NCBI GenBank assembly: GCA_035296965.1
Contig: DATGZX010000298.1
Coordinates: 177,863-241,862 of the forward strand
Direction of reading: 5' to 3'
Length of the DNA: 64,000 bases
Origin: DATGZX01 sp035296965
Lineage (GTDB): Bacteria; Planctomycetota; Planctomycetia; Gemmatales; Gemmataceae
Part shown: positions 57,358-64,000 of the stretch, in pieces
Layout of the letters: the number at the start of each line of letters is the position of its first letter
How positions within the stretch are numbered: position 1 is the stretch's first letter
The notes under the pieces: generated by a model
The model's input: only the letters and a program-made list of their open reading frames with translations
What the model was told of the DNA's origin: nothing
Database searches by the model: none
Program-made: the position numbers and the translations under genes

Positions 57358-59099
57358 TGGAGGCGCTCCCTCTCACCTAGCGAGGAGGGCAGCCCGGAGT
57401 CAGAGATGGAGGAAGGCGCGTTATTGACTGGCGAAGATCCGCTGGCGTGCACGCTGTCATAGCACAACCATAAGCCGATGCAGGTGACCAATGCCGCGCT
57501 GATCACGGGGAGACTCCGAAAAAGGCGACTGTCGCCCCACCGTGAGCCGGCCAGGCTTTTCGCTCGGACCACCAGGATGCCGATAAGAATAAGGACGCCT
57601 GCTAATCCGGCGCTGAACGCGAGCAGCATCGGCAGGGCCAACCACAACAGGTTCGTCGATACCGCCACAATGAGCATAAGGATAGCATCCCAGCAGGGGA
57701 CGATGCCACCCGTAATGCCGAGGACAATCAGCCCCCACCAGGTCAGTTTCGAGGCAGGCAGCGGCAAAGCATTTCCCGAACCATCGTGGTAATGATCGAC
57801 AGCGGTCTCGTGGCTGTGCGAATGACTGCCGCCATGATGGTGGTGATGGCCGTGACCCGGCAAGTGAACGTGATCCACCTGGCCTGTAAGGCGGCGCAGC
57901 AGCAACCAGACGCCCAGGCAAACGATGAGCAGGCCGCCTCCCAGGCCTAGCGCTGTCTGCAGGTCCTGCTTCGCGGCATCGTTCATTCCCCCATCAGGGA
58001 AGAAGACCCGCAATGCAACCGCGATCGCGATCACCACGCCCGTATGCGTCAGCGTGGTCACGACGCCCAGAAGGCAGGCATGCGCCACCGTGCCGCGCTC
58101 CCCCACCAGATAAGCGGCCACGAGCGTCTTTCCATGGCCAGGCGTGAGGGCGTGCACTGCGCCGATGACCGTCGAGAAAAGGATTAGAACCCAGAAACCA
58201 TATGCCGAATCCCGAAAGAGGTGATAGAGGCTTGGCAATCTTGACGTGAGCTGCCTCTGGGAAGGTACTAGCGGGGCGGGTTCCTGCTTGGCGACGACCG
58301 TTGGCTCGTCCGGGGTCGCTTCTTCCACGGAGAAGGTGGTCTGCAAGGTCCGGAGCTTGGCGTCATCGCCTGGCTCCAGTTCGGTCGTGGGCCGGACAAG
58401 CAGTTTGTGATCGGGCTCAATCTTGCTGAGCAGCCGGAGGTCTTGCTTTCCGGCAAAGCTGAGGCGGATTTGACCCTCTTCCTGCTCATAGTTGGTTTCC
58501 TTGAATTTCAGTTGGTGAACATTCCCCAGGTGGGCTGCGCCGGGCAAATCCGCCGGGCGCGCGTTGAGCAGAGAGGCAAGCGCGACACTGGCAGGAAGGC
58601 CTGGTCTCGGCCAACAGCAGGCGAAAGTCATTAACTCCGGCCAGAGGCTGCGGGTTTCCGCGCGAAATACAAAATCACACCGCAAATGATTGAGCGGGTC
58701 GCCGTTCTCATCGTTGAGAGAAAACCGCTTTTTGACGCACCGGAAGACTAGCGGCTCACCGTCGATCGTGCCGACCAGATTCGCGGCCAAGATGGGTGCA
58801 TAGCCCGTTAGATAGGCCTCGTAATACTGAATGGGCGTCGCGACCTTGTTCAGCTCGATCTTTTCGCCCAGTGCAGGCAGATCAACGTAGATCGCGGTAA
58901 ACTCGCCGACCTCCAGTCGGTAATCCACGGTGACGGCGAGCAAACCTTTTTGCGTATCCTGGCTCAGGTGGACTACGATTGTGCGATCGTGGTTATTTTT
59001 AGGAACGGGGTGCGCCTGAGCAGAATGCGGGCGCATGACGACGACCAGGGTCAGCAGCAGCACTGTCCCGCCGTGATTCCATAAACCTGGTCGATCCAC
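57354..59099 (-). CDS. NicO/RcnA-like metal transporter with N-terminal extracytoplasmic domain
   Basis: 581 residues. A signal peptide and a ~270-residue periplasmic region (AHPVPKNNHDRTIVVHLSQ) precede about seven transmembrane helices. The nickel/cobalt-transporter signature is VIGAVHALTPGHGKTLVAAYLVG near residue 315, with LLGVVTTLTHTGVVI following. A cytoplasmic loop carries a strong histidine cluster (GHGHHHHHGGSHSHSH) typical of metal-binding transporters. It may move nickel or cobalt out of the cell (RcnA-like) or in. First gene of the cluster with an enolase-superfamily enzyme, a hydrolase and an ABC-2 permease, linked by short overlaps. Confidence 0.87.
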   Translation of the reverse strand: MDRPGLWNHGGTVLLLTLVVVMRPHSAQAHPVPKNNHDRTIVVHLSQDTQKGLLAVTVDYRLEVGEFTAIYVDLPALGEKIELNKVATPIQYYEAYLTGYAPILAANLVGTIDGEPLVFRCVKKRFSLNDENGDPLNHLRCDFVFRAETRSLWPELMTFACCWPRPGLPASVALASLLNARPADLPGAAHLGNVHQLKFKETNYEQEEGQIRLSFAGKQDLRLLSKIEPDHKLLVRPTTELEPGDDAKLRTLQTTFSVEEATPDEPTVVAKQEPAPLVPSQRQLTSRLPSLYHLFRDSAYGFWVLILFSTVIGAVHALTPGHGKTLVAAYLVGERGTVAHACLLGVVTTLTHTGVVIAIAVALRVFFPDGGMNDAAKQDLQTALGLGGGLLIVCLGVWLLLRRLTGQVDHVHLPGHGHHHHHGGSHSHSHETAVDHYHDGSGNALPLPASKLTWWGLIVLGITGGIVPCWDAILMLIVAVSTNLLWLALPMLLAFSAGLAGVLILIGILVVRAKSLAGSRWGDSRLFRSLPVISAALVTCIGLWLCYDSVHASGSSPVNNAPSSISDSGLPSSLGERERLH

Positions 59100-59145
59100 A
59101 GCGCCTTACCCCTACGGCTTGCCCGGAACGAGCAGTACTCGTCAT

Positions 59146-60294
59146 TCACTTTTTGGGTTTACAATGGCTCAAAGCCATCAATGCGTAGCCCGTGACCAGG
59201 TTCGGGTCTGCCTCCATCCAGTGATTGAGATTGACCCAGCTCCCGTCCGGGCGCTGGCGTTTGGCCAGCGCGGCGGTGATATCCGCGCGCCAATCATGCT
59301 TGCTACCGGCGGTATCGACGACTTCATCGATCCCCAGTGCATCGAGGCATTTCGCCATCGTGTGATAGTAGTAGTAGAGCCCCCAGTCCGCGTGTACCTT
59401 GGGCATACCTGGATTCTCATCCACGGTGTAGTGCTTCTGGATCCATTCGTAGGCCTTTTGCACGCGCGGGTCGTCCTTGGTGACGCCGCAGTAAATCATG
59501 CTCTTGATGCCGGCATAGGTCATGCTCCCATAGCCGACGAGCCCGCCGCCGGATAACGTGTCCGACTTCGTCTGGCCGCCGGCCGCCGGGCTATAGATGA
59601 AACTGCCGTCGTTGATCTTGCTGGCCCACGCCTGGTCGTTGTGTTCGCCTTTCAAATTCTGGCAACGGCTAACGAAAATCAGTGCTCGTTTCAGGGCTGG
59701 GTCGTCCTTCGGCACACCCGCAGATTGCAGGGCATCGAGAAAGAACTGCGTGTTCGAAAGATCGGGCCGCGATTGGCTGTCGTAGCCGGCTCCGCCGTAA
59801 TAGTCATCGCTTGGCGATTTGCCTTCCTCTTCATCCCATTGCAGCTTTTTCAAGAAATCGACCGCGCTGCCGATGACCTGCTTGTAGCGGTCTTCCCGAT
59901 TGGCGGCGCTCAGGGCCATGACATTCACGCTGGTGACGTAGTTCTGGAGTTGGACCTTTGGGTCCTTGCCGGCGATGTGTCCAGCCTTTGGATTGACCAG
60001 GGATTCGATGTACTTGAGGGCTCGAACGCTTGTGGTATCGTCGGGGCCGATCTTGCCGGCGCTAAGCAGTCCTGTCAGAGCGACCCCCGTGACGCCCGGG
60101 CTCTTCTCCCGGCTCCAGCTCCCATCCTCCGCCTGATGATCTCTCAGGTAAGTGGCGGCCTTGTTTACGACGCTATTCCACTCTTTTTCATCCGGAGCGA
60201 CCTTTTGCCCGTCGGCCGCATGAAGTGTACCGCAGGCCATACAGAAACCACCTACCCACACGACCGCTGTTCTCGTCAGGGACTGTCCGCTCAT
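59146..60294 (-). CDS. Secreted terpene-cyclase-like (alpha/alpha-toroid) repeat protein
   Basis: 382 residues from ATG 60294 with GGAG upstream and a signal peptide (AVVWVGGFCMACGTLHAA). The rest is made of prenyltransferase/squalene-cyclase-like repeats with QxxDGSW or related motifs: HQAEDGSWSREKSPGVTGVALTGLL, a central DLSNTQFFLDALQSAG, TYAGIKSMIYCG, and RQRPDGSWVNLNHWMEADPNLVTGYALMAL. The fold is an alpha/alpha-barrel; a DxDD catalytic motif was not seen. Such exported proteins are frequent in planctomycetes, with no known activity. Confidence 0.85.
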   Translation of the reverse strand: MSGQSLTRTAVVWVGGFCMACGTLHAADGQKVAPDEKEWNSVVNKAATYLRDHQAEDGSWSREKSPGVTGVALTGLLSAGKIGPDDTTSVRALKYIESLVNPKAGHIAGKDPKVQLQNYVTSVNVMALSAANREDRYKQVIGSAVDFLKKLQWDEEEGKSPSDDYYGGAGYDSQSRPDLSNTQFFLDALQSAGVPKDDPALKRALIFVSRCQNLKGEHNDQAWASKINDGSFIYSPAAGGQTKSDTLSGGGLVGYGSMTYAGIKSMIYCGVTKDDPRVQKAYEWIQKHYTVDENPGMPKVHADWGLYYYYHTMAKCLDALGIDEVVDTAGSKHDWRADITAALAKRQRPDGSWVNLNHWMEADPNLVTGYALMALSHCKPKK

Positions 60295-60480
60295 GGGAAT
60301 CAATCTCCAGATGCCCCGTGATGAAACGACGCTCGCGCCCTACCCTTGCAATCCGAATGCCGCACCGGATTGCGCCCCCAGCTCGACTCATCCCGTGAGT
60401 TGCGCGTGACCAGTCCAACTCGGCAGGCTATTTGTTAGCCAATCGTGGACGCGATCTAATCAGGAATATTCATGGTCTTG

Positions 60481-60552
60481 CACTAACCCGACGCGTCAGC
60501 GAGGGCGAGCTCAGGGAGTCAACCTGGCCCTCGCTAACGCGTCGGGTTAGTG
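60481..60552. repeat. 26-bp inverted repeat in the groES-toroid gap
   Basis: 60481-60506 and 60527-60552 are reverse complements with one mismatch, around a 20-bp centre. The arm core CCCGACGCGTCAGCGAGGG is a sequence that I recall as highly repeated in Gemmata-like genomes; its translation, LTRRVSE, turns up as a spurious peptide. The copy lies in a gap between genes transcribed in the same direction. Confidence 0.88.
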
Positions 60553-60655
60553 TGGGGCCCCCTTCGCCAATTTTCCTCGGCAATGAATAATCCGCGCTAA
60601 TCAGCAGCCTACACAACCATTCTAGCCGGACGCGAGCCGGAGCAGAAGCGACGAG

Positions 60656-60700
60656 CGCAAAGAAGAAGCCCACGGCAGGTTTTCCGTGGGCTTCTTTGCG
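60656..60700 (-). terminator. Terminator hairpin downstream of groES
   Basis: CGCAAAGAAG/GCCCACGG (60656-60675, with two extra bases) pairs with CCGTGGGCTTCTTTGCG (60684-60700) around an 8-nt loop. It lies 42 bp beyond the groES stop on the minus strand. The stem is flanked by A/T-rich sequence inside the arms, so it works in either direction. Confidence 0.75.
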
Positions 60701-60741
60701 ATTCATGCCGCACTAATTTCGCAGTTCAAGCTAATGGCGCG

Positions 60742-61029
60742 TCAGTCGAGCACGGCAAGGATGTCGTCCTCGGTCATGATCAGGTACTCATCCCCATCCA
60801 GGGTCACTTCGCTGCCGGCGTAGGAAGTGAAGAGCACGCGGTCGCCTTCCTTAACTTGAAAGGCGGCACGCTTGCCGCTGTCGAGCAATTTGCCGTCGCC
60901 GAGGCTTAGCACCTTGCCCTGCTTGGGCTTTTCCTTGGCGGTGTCCGGCAGGACGATGCCGCCGGCTGTCTTGTCTTCTGCTTCCAATCGTTTCACGACG
61001 ATCTTGTCATTAAGCGGTACGACTTTCAT
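60742..61029 (-). CDS. groES: GroES co-chaperonin
   Basis: 95 residues with AAGGAG ten bases before ATG 61029. GroES caps the GroEL folding chamber. The family pattern is complete: VPLNDKIVVKRLEAEDKTAGGIVLPDTAKEKPKQGKVLSLGDG (mobile loop) and GDRVLFTSYAGSEVTLDGDEYLIMTEDDILAVL. No groEL follows; the next genes are a palindrome and an unrelated secreted protein. The gene lies 38 bp after a response-regulator gene on the same strand, so the two may share a promoter. Planctomycetes often have several chaperonin loci, and this may be an additional groES. Confidence 0.94.
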   Translation of the reverse strand: MKVVPLNDKIVVKRLEAEDKTAGGIVLPDTAKEKPKQGKVLSLGDGKLLDSGKRAAFQVKEGDRVLFTSYAGSEVTLDGDEYLIMTEDDILAVLD

Positions 61030-61067
61030 GCCGTCGATACTCCTTGAGGTAATGCGTTGTTCGGCTC

Positions 61068-61484
61068 TTAAGTTCCCTCATCGCCTTGGGAGCCGCCGTA
61101 CACTCGCACCAAGGCACGAACCACAGTATATAGCACCACGTTCTTGCTGACAGGTTTCGGAATTACACTATAGGCCTGGGCAAGAAAGGCCTGACGAATC
61201 AACAGCTCGTTGGCATCCGCGGTGACAAGGATACAGGGCAAGATCGCATTGATCTGGCGAACCAGTTGCAGCGTTTCCAACCCCGTCAGGGTCGGCATGT
61301 GCATGTCGAGGAAGGCCAGGTGAACTGTCCTCTCACGCACGATTTCCAGCGCTTCCTCACCCGAGGCCGCCAGCACTGTCTGGAAGCCTTCCGGCTCCAT
61401 GATCGCGCGGAGCGCCTCTCGACAACCGCAGTCGTCATCGGTAATGAGGATCGAATACCCTGGAGATCCCTTCGTGTCCGTCAC
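61068..61484 (-). CDS. Single-domain response regulator
   Basis: 138 residues from GTG 61484 with GAGGTGA about eight bases upstream; the frame is open 19 codons further but less well signalled. It is a stand-alone receiver domain: ILITDDDCGCREAL (acidic pocket), VHLAFLDMHMPTLTGLE (phospho-acceptor Asp) and SVIPKPVSKN (Lys). With no output domain it would act through protein contacts or as a phosphate relay. groES lies directly downstream. Confidence 0.9.
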   Translation of the reverse strand: MTDTKGSPGYSILITDDDCGCREALRAIMEPEGFQTVLAASGEEALEIVRERTVHLAFLDMHMPTLTGLETLQLVRQINAILPCILVTADANELLIRQAFLAQAYSVIPKPVSKNVVLYTVVRALVRVYGGSQGDEGT

Positions 61485-61814
61485 GCCGCCATCACCTCGT
61501 TCGCCGATTCCTCTTCTCAGGAGCGGCCCGCGGCAGACCATTAGCTGCGCCCCCTGTCATCAGGGTGAACCGCCAGCAAATAATATACCGCAATCCTGGA
61601 ATCGTGAAATCGCAATCCGTAAGTCATTGCTGGAAAACGTGATGCAAGACAAAGGGCTGGCAACGTGACAACTCGGAATTCGTCCTAAAATCTGCTCCGG
61701 CTGCCAGAGTGTTGGTCGAACTCTGTCAATGTGGCAGGCACATGGGAAGGGTACTGCTTCTAGACTGTGTTGCTGGGATGATTAGCGGGTGCTAATGAAG
61801 AAAGCGAAGGAGCA
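61485..61814. other. Gene-free stretch upstream of the response regulator, with a direct repeat
   Basis: 330 bp. CGCAATCC occurs twice in the same orientation at 61589-61596 and 61611-61618, 22 bp apart (about two helical turns), and TATATT/TATTAT sequence is adjacent on the minus strand. This could be an operator and -10 region for the response-regulator/groES transcript. No CIRCE-type inverted repeat was seen. Confidence 0.4.
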
Positions 61815-62204
61815 TCAGGCCGAAGCCGATTTTGACTTGCGCTTGGCGGTCTCTTCAGCCACGAACTGTTCGATTGCGACAAGGCATTTGTCCACCAACT
61901 CTGCCTTTACTTGTGCCAAGCTCATGGTGAATTGGCCAACCGTGCCGTAGCGTCCAAGCCGAGAAATCTCGTAAAGTTGATGATAAGGCACCTGAATTTG
62001 CCTATAGTGCCTGCGGATCGCAGCGCTTCGCTCTTCGTGGTTAGTGGAGTGCTCGCCGTCGTAAGCTCGCAGCTTTTCCACCAGATGAACCGCGCAGTAG
62101 AATGCTACCGTTGCTACCCATTCGGGGGGGCCGGTCGATATGATGCCGCTAAGAAACGCTCTGTTCCTATCCGACTTTTCCTGGTGCTGTTTTGTCTTCG
62201 GCAT
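61815..62204 (-). CDS. HEPN-like small helical protein
   Basis: 129 residues. The central part (RNRAFLSGIISTGPPEWVATVAFYCAVHLVEKLRAY, then STNHEERSAAIRRHYRQI and YHQLYEISRLGRYG) has the helical pattern of small HEPN-superfamily proteins that I recognise from many genomes: an AVHLVE helix followed by an NHEER segment. A strict RxxxxH motif was not located. The C-terminus is a basic tail (AKRKSKSASA). Its start lies within the 3' end of the upstream gene (38-bp overlap), so the two are coupled. HEPN proteins are often toxins or RNases of defence modules, but that role is unproven here. Confidence 0.55.
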   Translation of the reverse strand: MPKTKQHQEKSDRNRAFLSGIISTGPPEWVATVAFYCAVHLVEKLRAYDGEHSTNHEERSAAIRRHYRQIQVPYHQLYEISRLGRYGTVGQFTMSLAQVKAELVDKCLVAIEQFVAEETAKRKSKSASA

Positions 62205-62679
62205 AGACCCGAATCGAATTCTCCGGATTGAAGAACGTTTGAAGATCGTCTTCGTCCCCGGTAATTGGCAGCTGCATTACATCGGTTGGCCACCCCTTGT
62301 CTTCCAAATCAAGCTCTAGTTTTGCAATTTCCTCGCCGAGCCGAAGATCATGCTCTCCTTGGACGACGAAATACGCCTTAAGCGAAGGTCCGCCGCTCGG
62401 CAAAGTAACGTAGGAAAATTTAATTTTGTCCGCGCGACTTCGGCACCATCTATGCACGAAAGGAATGTATTCTTCAAAGAAGGTTTTGACCCAAACCTCG
62501 GCGTTGACTGCGTGCCGAAGCGCTTCGATCGCTGGCCGAGCAGCGATCATGAAATTGTCGTAGTCCTGGGGAGTTACGAAGACTTGACCATCCTCGAAGT
62601 GAAGATAGACAGGCCCTTTCTTCTCAACCTTCTGCATGCTTTGCGTTTTCATGGCCAATCTCCCGCCAAATTCAGCCAT
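62167..62679 (-). CDS. Unknown protein paired with the HEPN-like gene
   Basis: 170 residues. I start at ATG 62679, which has AAAGAGGTGTC directly upstream; the frame is open 13 codons further. The N-terminus (KKGPVYLHFEDGQVFVTPQDYDNFMIAARPAIEALRHAV) looks beta-hairpin then helix, and the C-terminal half (AYFVVQGEHDLRLGEEIAKLELDLEDKGWPTDVMQLPI, DLQTFFNPENSIRVYAED) looks like an alternating alpha/beta domain. No family is recognised. A toxin-antitoxin or nucleotidyltransferase/HEPN-type arrangement is conceivable from the overlap with the downstream HEPN-like gene, but the GSX(n)DxD nucleotidyltransferase motif is not visible. Confidence 0.65.
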   Translation of the reverse strand: MAEFGGRLAMKTQSMQKVEKKGPVYLHFEDGQVFVTPQDYDNFMIAARPAIEALRHAVNAEVWVKTFFEEYIPFVHRWCRSRADKIKFSYVTLPSGGPSLKAYFVVQGEHDLRLGEEIAKLELDLEDKGWPTDVMQLPITGDEDDLQTFFNPENSIRVYAEDKTAPGKVG

Positions 62680-63112
62680 GACACCTCTTTCTAGTTTGCA
62701 ACGCAATATGAGTCGCACTCCTATAACCAGATTGTAGAGGTTGTCAAGCCGTAAGTCTAGAATGCGCGCAATTCTAGCTCAAATTGGACACGTCGCGACT
62801 TGACTTTGTTCACCTGTTGGCTTCCGCCGCTTGAGCTTGGCTTAAAACCCTTTCGACGAATTCCTTTACGCTCCAAACGTGGTCGGTCAGTCCAGCTGCC
62901 ATTGTGGACTGCGCTTGTGGCCATTCCCTTCATCTAAGGTCATATCCGTTCGGCAGAAGTTGTGGAAGGCGAAGACTAAGCCGCTTGCCGCTTCGTCGCG
63001 CCGCCTGACAGTTCCCGAACCGGGTGGACGATCCCAGGCTGAACAGCTCGCGCTGGTTTGCGAAGGCAATTGGCGTGTCGGTCAAGGAGTTGTTTTAGAC
63101 GCTTGCCCAGAA
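62680..63112. other. 433-bp gene-free stretch in the AT-richer end region
   Basis: No gene, repeat or hairpin could be supported. An 81-codon frame at 62879-63124 on the plus strand lacks a ribosome-binding site and any family content; it might be a decayed coding sequence. Confidence 0.4.
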
Positions 63113-63745
63113 TTATGGCTTTGAAGGTGGTACGCCAAACAATCTGTTCACTGATCGTGGAATTTCCCCTACTTCCTTTTCCGGAGATAAGAGAGCCCAG
63201 GAATATTTCCAAACATTCAAGATTGCATTATTTCTTCTGACAGCTATCCGGAGCACCTCGTCTGTTAGCTCGGTCAGCGCATCGTCATCAGTACAAAATA
63301 CTATGCGAACGGTCAGGAAAAGCTCTTGTCCCAAGAGACCAATGTCCACTAATCCCATCAAATTTTTGCCACTTATCTTATCTCCAATAACTTTTGTCAG
63401 TCCGATGACAGGCTGCCCATTCTGTCCTATGGCCCCAACAAAAATAGGAAATGGAAAGTGCTGAATGCCGAATAGGCGCACAGGACCAGGCCATAATTCC
63501 ACAGGAATTCCAACCTCTGCTCGTCTTCTACCTTTCTCATCGGTTATCCTGTCAAGAAAAACGCGACAGCGAACCGCCTTTCCCCATTTATGCATCTTGG
63601 AAATATCTAAACAAAACTGGCCATTCGTGTCAGGCTCTTCCAAATTGGCGACTATAACTGGTCGCCAGATTAGCCATTTCGTCATGCCAGAAAGGTCCTT
63701 GATTAACTCTAGGAGTTTGACCGCATTCTCTAGAAAACCTGGCAT
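63113..63745 (-). CDS. Protein of unknown function in the accessory-like end region
   Basis: 210 residues behind a strong GGGGAGGGTTACAGC ribosome-binding site at ATG 63745, which supports a real gene. The sequence starts with a helix (FLENAVKLLELIKDLSGMTKWLIW) followed by a beta-rich body (CRVFLDRITDEKGRRRAEVGIPVELWPGPVRLFGIQHFPFPIFVGAIG, GLLGQELFLTVRIVF) and a basic C-terminus. No signal peptide. The coding sequence is visibly AT-richer than the rest of the window. No family recognised. Confidence 0.65.
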   Translation of the reverse strand: MPGFLENAVKLLELIKDLSGMTKWLIWRPVIVANLEEPDTNGQFCLDISKMHKWGKAVRCRVFLDRITDEKGRRRAEVGIPVELWPGPVRLFGIQHFPFPIFVGAIGQNGQPVIGLTKVIGDKISGKNLMGLVDIGLLGQELFLTVRIVFCTDDDALTELTDEVLRIAVRRNNAILNVWKYSWALLSPEKEVGEIPRSVNRLFGVPPSKP

Positions 63746-64000
63746 GCTGTAACCCTCCCCTTCATCGGGAGAACCTACGGCAGCCCGAGATCCAGGTCAA
63801 AGGAATTCGCTATGGAGGCGGTGGAGAATTGTTGCAGAATTGAGCAACCCAACCCGAAAGGTATTTTGTTAGCGCGTCCCCCTCTGTCCCAGGTTGGGTT
63901 TGCTTGCAACTGGCGCAGCTGAACGGCGTTGTCGTTGCTAGCATGAATGCATGGATGTTCTTGTCTGTCGCGGATGCCGACAACGTGAGCAGCGCATCCG
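63746..64000. other. Right-edge stretch without a supported gene
   Basis: 255 bp. A frame on the minus strand is open from the right edge to a TAG at 63775-63777, but it has no recognisable content and its start is outside the window. No other feature was seen. Confidence 0.35.

Larger units (their letters stand above)
60295..60741. other. 447-bp gene-free stretch between the toroid protein and groES
   Basis: It contains the 60481-60552 inverted repeat and the terminator hairpin of groES. The reading frames through the repeat give only repeat-derived peptides (LTRRVSE). Otherwise I see nothing recognisable. Confidence 0.6.

Noticed and set aside
60470..60706. Open frame giving repeated LTRRVSE peptides
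   Set aside because: It is made entirely from the 60481-60552 inverted repeat and its flanks.
62879..63124. 81-codon plus-strand frame in the AT-richer region
   Set aside because: No ribosome-binding site, no recognisable domain, and composition unlike a coding sequence.
1..64000. tRNA, rRNA, CRISPR array, integrase or transposase genes
   Set aside because: Looked for by eye in gaps between genes; none could be supported. Short or divergent tRNA genes could still have been missed.

Overview
The window looks like a chromosomal segment of a planctomycete, most likely a Gemmata-like (Gemmatales) lineage. The evidence is the set of families rather than any marker rRNA: two DUF1501 proteins, a large secreted propeller/HEAT/cytochrome c protein of the PVC 'membrane-bound dehydrogenase' type, a BBP7-type outer-membrane barrel, a tetrahydromethanopterin-dependent formyltransferase, KDO synthesis, many GTG/TTG starts behind good Shine-Dalgarno sequences, high GC, and dispersed palindromes of the kind that litter these genomes. 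No rRNA, tRNA, CRISPR array, integrase or intact transposase was seen.

Layout. 0-4.5 kb: leftward genes for a truncated DUF1501 protein, a dTDP-rhamnose-reductase-like SDR, a 31-residue very basic protein, an MDR oxidoreductase and an amidase. 4.5-17.2 kb: rightward argC, three small secreted proteins (two are tandem paralogues), ftr, a flavin monooxygenase-like protein, a sugar-nucleotide epimerase, a ParA ATPase, the 1040-residue cytochrome protein and its DUF1501 partner. 17.2-25.6 kb: leftward CPBP protease, guaB with an overlapping secreted-protein gene, a CehA-like protein coupled to a TIM-barrel isomerase, a GIY-YIG protein and a UvrD-type helicase. 25.7-32 kb: acpS, then leftward hisD-hisC-hisB (interrupted by a palindromic element) and a tandem metallo-beta-lactamase protein. 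32.1-38.9 kb: rightward efp, dus, a SAM-hydrolase-family gene, a zinc-ribbon membrane protein, an Rrf2 regulator and a COG2509-like flavoprotein. 38.9-43.3 kb: leftward histidine kinase/NtrC-type regulator pair and an esterase. 43.6-50.5 kb: rightward phhB, kdsA, a degenerate transglutaminase-like lipoprotein, a bile-acid-symporter-like transporter overlapping an HD gene, and the BBP7 barrel. 50.6-61.5 kb: hemW divergent from an SDR, an HD-GYP response regulator, a tightly coupled four-gene leftward operon (NicO-like transporter, enolase-superfamily enzyme, alpha/beta hydrolase, ABC-2 permease), a terpene-cyclase-fold secreted protein, and a response regulator followed by an orphan groES.

61.8-64 kb is different: more AT-rich, with two overlapping genes of unknown function (one HEPN-like) and a further orphan gene, spaced by sequence with no recognisable content. 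It is the best candidate for accessory DNA and possibly an uncharacterised two-gene module.

A second theme is palindromic repeats placed exactly at gene ends. Six are described. Two (27.1 and 52.8 kb) are members of one family with perfect 29-bp arms, and in both the outer edge of the arm reaches into the TAA stop codon of the neighbouring gene. One lies inside the his operon. Another (10.1 kb) puts the stop codon of a gene in its loop, so the palindrome encodes the protein's C-terminal tail. Functional names rest on motif recognition by eye; no database search was possible.
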